Source: Anaerolineae bacterium | GTDB lineage: Bacteria; Chloroflexota; Anaerolineae; 4572-78; NAK82 | NCBI GenBank assembly: GCA_030598425.1 | Contig: JAUVPY010000114.1 | Location: 1 to 7,343 of the forward strand | Direction of reading: 5' to 3' | Length of the DNA stretch: 7,343 nt | Part shown: one piece after another, positions 1 to 7,000 of the stretch | Layout: every line of letters begins with the position of its first letter | Numbering within the stretch: the first letter of the stretch is position 1 | Position numbers and translations under genes: made by a program | The notes under the pieces: model-generated | Told to the model about the DNA's origin: nothing | The model's database searches: none | What the model saw: only the letters and a program-made list of their open reading frames with translations

Positions 1-97
1 AATACCCTACACAGAAATCAGCGCGAGAGGAAACATCAAGGGTCTCTTGTAATGCGGGTAGTAGGCCTTGCTCGATGTTGTCAAATATACGGGGCAT
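1..97 (-). CDS. N-terminus of a putative PLD-like/SNF2-helicase protein (runs off window)
   Basis: Only the first 32 codons lie in the window; the gene continues past base 1. The visible protein begins [20 protein letters not shown] and goes on to a segment ending RADFCVGY. From memory this opening (MP-x-[22 protein letters not shown]) is characteristic of large proteins that join an N-terminal phospholipase-D-like nuclease domain to a superfamily-2/SNF2 helicase, some found near restriction or other DNA-processing genes. That is family recall, not a search result. The start is the ATG at 97-95, preceded by AAGGAG with a 6-nt spacer. It lies about 210 bp beyond the stop of the A2M remnant, with a strong hairpin between, so it is probably its own transcription unit. 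No convincing promoter was found. The function is tentative because no catalytic motif (HKD, Walker A/B) is inside the window. Confidence 0.6.
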   Translation of the reverse strand, partial: MPRIFDNIEQGLLPALQETLDVSSRADFCVGY

Positions 98-244
98 CGC
101 GAGCTCCTTCAGTAAGGAGAAGAAGGACAGAAATCAGAAGCGGCAAACGCTCTGAGAAGTGACAAGAAGAAACCGCAAGGCAAGGGTATGCCTGAGGTGC
201 TTGAAAAACATTGTCGCACATATATTCTAGATTCACCAAACTAT
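98..244. other. Intergenic leader region, no gene seen
   Basis: This stretch lies between the left-edge gene and the hairpin at 245-273. I find no convincing ORF, tRNA-like fold or repeat array. It contains AT-rich patches near 221-240 and a weak 5-bp inverted repeat (AGGCA at 178-182 with TGCCT at 189-193). It is probably the promoter and leader of the left-edge gene, but no well-spaced -35/-10 pair could be assigned on the minus strand. Confidence 0.4.
104..119 (-). promoter_or_regulatory. Ribosome binding site inside a small hairpin, before the left-edge gene
   Basis: On the minus strand CTCCTT, a 4-nt ACTG loop and AAGGAG form a perfect 6-bp inverted repeat. The AAGGAG arm is the Shine-Dalgarno sequence for the ATG at 97-95. 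If it folds in the mRNA, the binding site is hidden, which would lower or gate translation. The repeat is seen directly; its regulatory role is inferred, and a 6-bp stem can arise by chance. Confidence 0.4.
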
Positions 245-273
245 AGCCGGGGCGGACGCCGTCCGCCCCGGCT
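245..273 (-). terminator. Perfect 13-bp GC-rich hairpin, likely terminator
   Basis: Bases 245-257 are exactly complementary to 261-273, with a 3-nt loop. The structure begins 35 bp beyond the stop codon of the A2M remnant on the minus strand, where a terminator for the upstream genes is expected. On that strand it is followed by ATAGTTTGG, a weak U-tract, so it may act as an inefficient intrinsic terminator, an RNA 3'-end stabiliser, or one copy of an intergenic palindromic repeat family. On the plus strand there is no U-run at all. Confidence 0.6.
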
Positions 274-307
274 CAGTGGGGCTAACCGAGGTCGCTGCTA
301 ACTCGCT

Positions 308-424
308 CTATTCCGTGATGCTAAACACCCCCCCATCACTTCGCCCAAACGTTTCAGGGAAGTACATCTGGTAAGCGGTGGTGGGGATCGGTTTGAACTC
401 CCCGGCAATGCCAGCGCGAGATCC
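308..424 (-). pseudogene. C-terminal remnant of a second alpha-2-macroglobulin gene
   Basis: Translating the minus strand gives about 39 codons ending in TAG at 310-308. The final 36 residues start RAGIAGEFKPIPTTAYQMYF and end GGVFSITE; 29 of 36 match the C-terminus of the intact A2M protein encoded at 1032-7313. The differences are mostly conservative (I/L, F/Y, K/R, S/T). At DNA level the match is roughly 80% and stops abruptly near 420. Conservation of protein sequence with silent changes suggests that this tail evolved as part of a functional paralogue before truncation. It has no start codon or RBS of its own. It is in the same frame as the truncated toxin just upstream, separated from it only by the TGA at 427-425. 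It is best read as the scar of a tandem or ectopic A2M copy whose first ~98% was deleted. Confidence 0.85.
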
Positions 425-440
425 TCAATTCAGGAACCAG
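420..440. repeat. Short-repeat-like sequence at the toxin/A2M-remnant junction
   Basis: Read on the minus strand, this 21-bp stretch matches 17 of 21 bases of the plus-strand repeat tract at 1463-1483 inside the intact A2M gene, including an 11-base perfect core (CTGGTTCCTGA). It occupies the exact joint where toxin homology ends and A2M-tail homology begins, and supplies the toxin's aberrant last codons (WFLN-stop). The match is seen directly. That the repeat mediated the rearrangement is inference. Confidence 0.55.
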
Positions 441-637
441 AGTTGTATTCCCTTATCGGCCATCCCAATATGGCTATAGCGATAGAGCAGCTCTTGGAGT
501 ATCTCAGTGTTGATTACAGCCGAAAACAGTCTGGTCTCCACGTCAGCCAGGATGCGTAGACATGGGCCCTTGTAGGGGTGTGAAGCACCAGCGGCGTACA
601 TAAACACATTCACATCGAGAAAGGTTGGCTCGGTCAT
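425..637 (-). pseudogene. vapC: Truncated VapC-type PIN-domain toxin
   Basis: This 70-residue ORF begins MTEPTFLDVNVFMYAAG and ends QLWFLN. It is the first half of a PIN-domain ribonuclease, the toxin of VapBC modules; complete members are usually about 130-140 residues. Visible are the first acidic residue Asp8 in LDVNVFMY (families usually have D-T/S-N, so Val9 is unusual) and the helix INTEILQELLYRY with Glu45/Glu49, one of which is the second acidic ligand. The later conserved Asp residues that complete the Mg2+-binding site are missing. Homology appears to stop after GIQL, and the last residues come from the junction repeat. The ATG (637-635) overlaps the antitoxin stop by one base (TAATG) and has no clear Shine-Dalgarno, so translation is probably coupled. 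It is probably inactive. It might still bind antitoxin, but that is speculation. Confidence 0.8.
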
Positions 638-876
638 TAGCCCAGCCGTCCGGCTTCAATCTCCTGTTCCATAGTCTCCCAGTCGGTGACTGGCAGATTC
701 ATGGCAGCAATGCGCTCAGTAATGGCGGCGGTGGCATGCTTGGGCTTGATGATCAGGCCCTCATCAGTCAACGCCAATATGACTTCCTCATCTGGGCCTA
801 TCCCCAAGGCATCTAGCGCTGACTTTGGCAGGGTAATGCGGCCGGCTTGGTCAATCATAACCGTATGTGGTGTCAT
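637..876 (-). CDS. vapB: AbrB/SpoVT-fold antitoxin of a VapBC-type module
   Basis: A 79-residue protein beginning MTPHTVMIDQAGRITLPKSA. Residues ~5-47 form a swapped-hairpin AbrB (SpoVT/MazE-like) DNA-binding domain, seen in the signature GRITLPKSALDALGIGPDEEV followed by the strand GLIIKPK. Residues ~50-79 (ITERIAAMNLPVTDWETMEQEIEAGRLG region) are a helical, acidic tail of the kind that wraps the PIN toxin. Antitoxins of this type neutralise the cognate RNase and, with it, repress their own promoter. The start at 876 is chosen over a possible ATG at 957 because GGAG lies 7 nt upstream, the AbrB domain begins there, and the promoter at 916-944 lies between the two ATGs. It overlaps the toxin ORF by one base. 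The protein looks intact although its toxin is truncated. Confidence 0.85.
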   Translation of the reverse strand: MTPHTVMIDQAGRITLPKSALDALGIGPDEEVILALTDEGLIIKPKHATAAITERIAAMNLPVTDWETMEQEIEAGRLG

Positions 877-915
877 CTTGCATCTCCAGGTATATAGTCT
901 TGCCTGCCCATTCTG

Positions 916-944
916 AGAGTAGCACACATGAGCCCAAAAATCAA
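916..944 (-). promoter_or_regulatory. Sigma70-type promoter for the TA module
   Basis: On the minus strand TTGATT (944-939) and TACTCT (921-916) are separated by exactly 17 bp. TGC immediately precedes the -10, giving an extended -10. Transcription would begin around 909, about 30 nt upstream of the antitoxin ATG. This is a pattern match only; no operator palindrome for AbrB-type autoregulation was identified with confidence. Confidence 0.5.
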
Positions 945-950
945 CATTCA

Positions 951-974
951 AGCCCAACCTCCCTAGTTGGGGCT
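951..974 (-). terminator. Imperfect hairpin after the A2M gene, possible weak terminator
   Basis: AGCCCAAC (951-958) pairs with GTTGGGGCT (966-974) with one bulged G and a 7-nt loop. It lies about 57 bp beyond the A2M stop on the minus strand. The following sequence is TGAATGTTGATTTTT, a discontinuous T-rich run, so intrinsic termination would be weak. The hairpin overlaps the region just upstream of the TA promoter. Confidence 0.35.
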
Positions 975-999
975 CCTCTTTGGTTCGTTCAGGTCAGGA

Positions 1000-1018
1000 G
1001 TGTCAAAATCTGTGTCAA
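1000..1018 (-). repeat. TTGACAC direct repeat, 12-bp spacing
   Basis: TTGACAC occurs twice on the minus strand (1018-1012 and 1006-1000) shortly after the A2M stop. Each copy resembles a -35 box, but neither has a matching -10 at 16-18 bp. It could be a protein-binding site or chance. Confidence 0.25.
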
Positions 1019-1031
1019 TCTCGCCGTCTTA

Positions 1032-4000
1032 TTATTCGGTGATCGTAAACACCCCCCCATCACTCCGCCCAAACGTCTCCGGGAAGTACATCTGGTAGGC
1101 GGTGGTGGGGATGACCCGGTATTCGCCGGGCAGGCTGGCGCGGATCAGGTACGTGTATTCGTAGGTGCCGCGCGGCAGGTACGTGGCGAAGAGGACCGCC
1201 TTCTCGTCGCGCAGCTCGGTGTGGCTGAACCACCACCAGCCGTAGTCGCCGCCCCAGGGGTTGCGTTGATCGGTGCGCTGCAATTCAGGCGCCTCGCCCA
1301 CCACGCTGGTCGTCTTCAGGCTCTGGTCCACCCCCTCGGCGCCGGCCGGGAAGGGGTCTTCCACCACCACGTAGTGCAAGTCGTTGGGAGCGATGATCGT
1401 CAGCTTCACCTGGATCACGTCCCCTACCTGTGCCTCGTCTACAGCCCTGCACAACTGATTCCCTGGTTCCTGATTTCCTGATCCCCGATCTCCTGACTCA
1501 CAATCTGCCATCGTGTACTCTCGGCTGACCATGATGCCCCGGTTGAGGGCGGTCACCTCCTCCACCGGCTTGAAGGTGCGCAGATACAGGCCGTAGTACA
1601 GCCGGCCGGTTCCTTCGTCGCTCCCCTCCGGGGGCCAACGCTCGATGACGACCCGATTGACCTCGTCGGCCAGCAGTTCGGCCACTTCGATTTGCAGCTT
1701 TACCGTCTCGTCGATGTTATCGGGGGTCACACTGCCTTCACCCAGGGTTGTCTCGTTGACGAGCACCCCCCAGTCGTAGGCCCCCTCCAGTTCGCGGGTG
1801 ACGGCCATCCAGTCGGTGAGGGCCAGGATGGACCAGGCGTTCTCCTGGGTCGTCTCCCATACGCCCCCTTCGCGGGCCCCCATCAACCAGCGGACGGTGT
1901 TGGGGGCCAGGGCGTTATCCGGGTCCAGCCGGGCCAGCGCGGCCAGCACGATGGCGGTCGAGCGGGTGTCAGTGTTCATCGCCCAGTAATCTACTTGCTC
2001 CTCCTCCCAGTGCGCGCCGGTGGCGCTGACGATGGCCGCGCTGGTGATGTCGGACAGCAGGGCCTCCACCCGCTCCGGCTCGTCGGGCTGCATAAGACCG
2101 AAGGCCATGGCCAGGTAGGCCTTACCAAAGGTGTCCAAGATCTCGCGCTGGTCGAAAAGCGTGACGGCGCGTCCCAGGTCCCCTTCGCCTGCCTCGGCCA
2201 GAACGTACAGGATAAAGGCCTGCCGGTTGGCCTGCCAGTGGTGCTCCACGTCCTTGGGCCTGACCAGGTTGCTACCCAGGAAGTCCACGGCCCGTTCCAT
2301 CACCGCGTCGTCTACGGTGAACCCGGCTCGCTCCGCCTCGACCAACCCCAGCAGGACATAAGCGGTCAGGAAGGCATCTGACTTGTCGTTGATCCACCAG
2401 CCCCAGCCGCCGTCGTGGTGCTGCTGGTTGTAGAGCCGTTGCAGGCCGACTCCGACCAGTCCTGGCAGTTTCGTATCCAGATCGGGCCGGACTTCGGCCA
2501 GTCCTAGCTCCTGATAGGCGCGATAAGTGACTACGTTAGGCAGGAAGCGGCTGACCGTTTGCTCGGTGCATTCGTAGGGGAAGTGCTCCAGAAATTCGAG
2601 CCCGTCCACCGTGCCCGCCGCCAGCGAGGGGTCGATCTGCACAGTGAGTTCCCCCTGGGTGGGGTCGTAGCTGGGCGGCAGCACGACGGCTTCGACCCGC
2701 TGCCCGTCGGCGTCGAGTTGGCCAGCGGTGGCTACCACCTCCGGGGTGCTGTAGCGATAGACCGGCAGCGGGATTTCGACCACGTCGACCAGATCTTGGA
2801 GCAGTGGGGCGGCGACCCCTCCCCCGGCCCCTCCCCTCTCAGGCGAGAGGAGCGAGCTGGCCCCTTGTCCAACCGCCCGCGCCCCGAAGCGCAGCACAAC
2901 TTCCTCTGCATCCAGTACGGTCACCTCCCACGCCACCTCGGCCTTACCACCAGCCGGAATCTCTACCTGCTGCTTGCTGATTTGCCCATTTGCTGATTTG
3001 CTGATTTGTACCCCTTCAGCCTCAAACACGACCTCAACATCCAATGGCTGGTCCGTGTTGTTGTGTACCACCGCCGCCACTTGCGCCTGGTCGCCGACGA
3101 CGAAGAAGCGTGGGACCACCGGGCGCACCAGCAAGTCTTTGGTGCTAACCACATCTACCTCAGACTCGCCGACCAGCGTGTCAGCCGTAGCACCACGGGC
3201 GCCCATGCGCCAGGTGGTCAGGTTATCGGGTAACTCCACACTGACCGTCGCCCGGCCTTCTTCGTCGGTGCGGACGTTGGGGTTCCAGTAGGCGGTGTCG
3301 GGGAAGCGCCGCCGCACCACGCCGAACTCCTCCCCAATACCGCCGCCCCCACCTTTTGCCTCGGGGGCCACAGCCAGGTTGACGCGATCCACCGAAAGCG
3401 TCAGCCCGCTGGCGGTGCGCACCCCCAAACCCCGCTCGCGCCAGAAGTAGGTCACGATGTCCGGACCTGGCTGATCGGCCAACGAGATCACCGACAGGTC
3501 CACCAGGTTGAGGGCTAACTCAGCTTTAACCGGCTCTCCCTGGCTGTTGGTGACCTCCACGTCGTAGGTGGCCGTCTCACCAGGCTGGTATTGGCCTTCG
3601 GCGCCTTTGTCGGGAGACAGGGTGATCTTTAATTCCTTCTCGGCGGTGTCGATTGGCAATTGAGTGTAGCCGATCTTGAAGCTGGGTAGGGGTGTACCGC
3701 TTTGGGCGTCTTCTTCGCCTTGCACGATAACCACCGAGACGAAGACGTTGGGGATGAGATCCTCAGTAATGGGGATTTCGATCTGTTCCGAGTTCGTCTC
3801 CAGAGTTTGCACCCAGTGCTGGTAGATGTGCCCACGCTCAATGGTGATGAGTGCCTTGACCGGGCCTTGATAGGGGTGCGGGACGAGAACAGTCGCTGTG
3901 TCGCCGACTTCATAAGATCGCTGGTCGGCCACCAGGTTAATGCGATCGTTGTTCTCCTGGCGCCAGTTGACGTATTCCTCCCCGCTGACCCACATGTAGG

Positions 4001-7000
4001 TCGAGCTGCGCACTTCGTTCCCTTCCTCATCCAGACCGCTGGCGGTCACCTTGTAGATGCCGCCCTTTTCGGGGGTGAAGCTTTCAGCCCCTTCACCCTC
4101 AGCGTCTGTGGTAAGCGTCGTGGTGAAGACGGGGATGTCCTCCACCGCACTCTCCCAGTAGTACTGGCCGTCTTCGGCCTGCTTGCGGACGCTGTACCAG
4201 TTGTGCTCGGAGAAAACGACACTCAACTCTCTGTCCGGCGACGGGTCGCTGTCCCAATCCACAGTAATGACGTCCACGCCATTCTGCTGGTCGACCTGCC
4301 CCACGTACCGTTCTGGGCGCAGGCCGATGTAGTACAGACCCTTGTGGACGATGGCTTCGGTCCGGTTGCTGACCTCCTGGTTGTTGACGTCGGTGACGGT
4401 TACCTCCAGGGTGAAGCTTTGGCTTGCGATATATTCGGCGATATCGGCCTCCACGCTGAAGGTGAATCGCCCATCGTCGTCGGTGGTCCCCGTACCTTCG
4501 GCGATGAGCTCGCCGTAGGCGCCGAAATACGCTTCAGCCCGGTTGCGGCTGAAGTCGTAGTCGGTGAAGTCCCACCAGCCTTCCCCCTGGTAGTCTAAGG
4601 CATGGTCGGCGGAGAGAACGCTGTAGCGCACCTCGGCGCCCGCCACCGGCCCGCCGAAGAAGTAGGTAGCCTGGGACGTGACGTTGATCTCATCGCCTTG
4701 GACGTACTCCGGTTTGTCGGCCTCGACCGTCACCTGGAACTCCGGTTTGCGGTACTCAGCCACCTGGAAACCGGCGCCGAAATACTGATCCTCGTAAGTG
4801 GCCTCGATGGAATAAAAGCCCAAGGCCGCCTCTTCACCCAAGATAAACTCACCGTCCAGTGTACCCATATCGCTGAGGGGCAATGTCTCCTCGTAGACTT
4901 TGGTCCCTTGCGGGTCCCAGATAACGATGTTGACCTCTCCATTTCCCGTGGGGGTTGAGTATTGGGCGTCGTCGTCCTCTCGCAGAATCCCCTTAAAATA
5001 TACCGTCTGGTCGGGACGATAGATGGCCCGGTCGGTGAAGAAATAGGCAGCAAATGGTTGCTGGTAGTCTTCTACTGGCAGGTTGAATTCCCACGGGGAG
5101 ATGCCATCACTCCACTGATTGATGCCCACGGCGAAGTCTTCATCCGGGCGCTCCGGGTCACCGATGAAGGCGAATACCGGTTTCCAGGGATCTACTGCCT
5201 CGTGCTCCTCGACGACGTAGACGCCGTCCCGGCCCGTTTCCCCTTCGCCGAAAACTCGCCCACCTTCGTCCATCACCGCCACCGGTAGATCGGGCAGCAC
5301 GTCGCCGGATTGCAGGTTCGTGGCCCAGGCCAGGGCTTCGGTAGCGGTGGTCTTCAGGCTCAGGTTGTGCCGGGAGACGACTAGCATCTGTTTTTGGGTC
5401 GGCAGCCAACCATAGCCCTGGGCTTCGGGATAGACGTCTTCAGGGTCGGCCCACACCTGAAGGAAGTAAAGACCCGGCGCCAGGGGCTGGACCTGTTCTT
5501 GTCCTTCCTCGTCACCGGCCAGGTTGGTGCCATAGATAAGCGTTTGATTTAGTTGTGGCTCCACGTCCAGCGACCATTGGCGGATCAGATTCTCCTCGTC
5601 GGCAAGATATCCGTCCCAGTAGTCCCACCAGGTCTCGCCGTTCGCGCGTAGAAAATCGTCCAGCGGCATTCTGTAGAGGGCCAAGTTTACCTGACTCACA
5701 TTGCGAGCGCTCACGTACGCCATTGTCTGCGTGTAAGCGTTGTAGGTGCCAATCCGGTAGGGGCTGTGCAGATAGACCATCGGGTCCATAGCGCGAGTAC
5801 GCCAGGCGATCGTGGTGTCTTCGTCTAGCTTCTGCCCGTAGCGACCCTGAATGTCACCGCTCAAAGTCACTTCGGAGTCGGTGCTGGCCTGGGTAGGAAA
5901 GGAGATGTTAAGCCGGGTGTCACTGTTCCACCAGTAGGTGAAGACCTGAGTCGGTGCAACGGTGGGGCGGATGGTGAAGTTGCCATTGATCGATTCAGGG
6001 TCCATCGGACTGGAGAAGGTGACCTCCAGGCCTCCCCAGGGATCTGCTTTCTGCTCGCCGTCTTTAGGAAAGGTGTTCACAATACGTGGGAAGTCGATTG
6101 TCTCAAAGGTCCATTTGTACGTCGTCTGGGTGCCGGCCTGGCCGGTGGCCCCGGTGGCGCCCTCGGCGATCGTTGCCTGGTAGGCCTGCAAGAAATCGAG
6201 GGATTCGCTCGGAGTGAAGCTCATCGTCTCCACACCAACCCGTTCCGGCCCTTCGCCTCGGCTCCAAGACCATGCGTAGGGCTCATAGATGTTCCCCTCT
6301 GGTTGAGGCAAACCCTCATCGTGCCATTCGAAGTCTCCCTCGATTATCTGCCCGGTGGACAGGTTTTTCAGTTCAAAAGCGGCCTCGGCGGATCCATGGT
6401 CCATTGGTTGGTTAAAAGCGACGTGAATCGTCGGCTCGGTACTGACGTATTGGGTGTCAGGGCCGGGGTAGCTGGCCACGACGGCCGGCATCATCGTCGT
6501 AAACTCCCAGGTAAAGTCGTCGCCGAGCATACCGCCGGTCGTATCTTCGAGGCCGGCGGTGATGCGTGCCTTGTAGGCCGTCGCTGGCTCAAAGCCCTCG
6601 TCGGGAGTGAAGGTATAGATCGACGTGTTGAGCCATTGCCCTTCACCGCGTACCGGCGGCACAAAGGTCAGCGGCTGTGGCAGGTTGTCCTGATCCTCGA
6701 TAGCGCTCAGAGCCACCACGGGCCGGTTGAAAAGCACAGTGACCACGGCATCGGTGCTGATTTCGCTTGTGCCGTCGGCTGGCTGCGCGGCTGTTACTTC
6801 CAGAAAGCCGACGGTGTCGAAGCGAAACTGCATTGCCTCTCTCAGAGGCAGGCCGGCTTGGCTGCGGGCGCTCTCTTCGAGGGTGGCAGTGTAGCGCGTC
6901 GCGCGCTCAAAACCTGTCTCCTCTGGCCTGAAGCGCATCACGTGAGGGAGTGGCCACTCAAAGTCGCCAGCAACAGCGGGTGCGATGCTGAACGCTGCCT

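Noticed and set aside
877..957. 27-residue N-terminal extension of the antitoxin from an ATG at 957
   Set aside because: The GGAG site precedes the ATG at 876, the AbrB domain starts there, and the predicted promoter lies within the extension.
1000..1018. TTGACAC repeats as promoters for the TA module
   Set aside because: Neither copy has a -10-like hexamer at proper spacing; the pair at 916-944 is a better candidate.
308..1148. TA module as a mobile element flanked by target duplications (the A2M tails at 308-424 and 1032-1148 as direct repeats)
   Set aside because: The two tails are only about 80% identical and over 100 bp long, far too diverged and long for target-site duplication. No transposase or terminal inverted repeats were seen.
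2973..3008. Tandem octamers considered as a CRISPR-like array
   Set aside because: Units are 8 nt with no spacers and are translated within the A2M frame, so this is a simple tandem repeat.
3702..4598. 298-codon open frame on the plus strand, plus several others at 867-1481, 1692-2381, 2559-2996 and 6303-7007
   Set aside because: All lie antisense to the intact A2M gene, have compositionally biased translations with no recognisable motif and no convincing RBS. They are shadows of a GC-rich coding sequence.
6120..6180. Collagen-like GATGATGQAG stretch in the third Ig domain
   Set aside because: Only about three Gly-x-x triplets, too short for a collagen-like helix; probably a loop.
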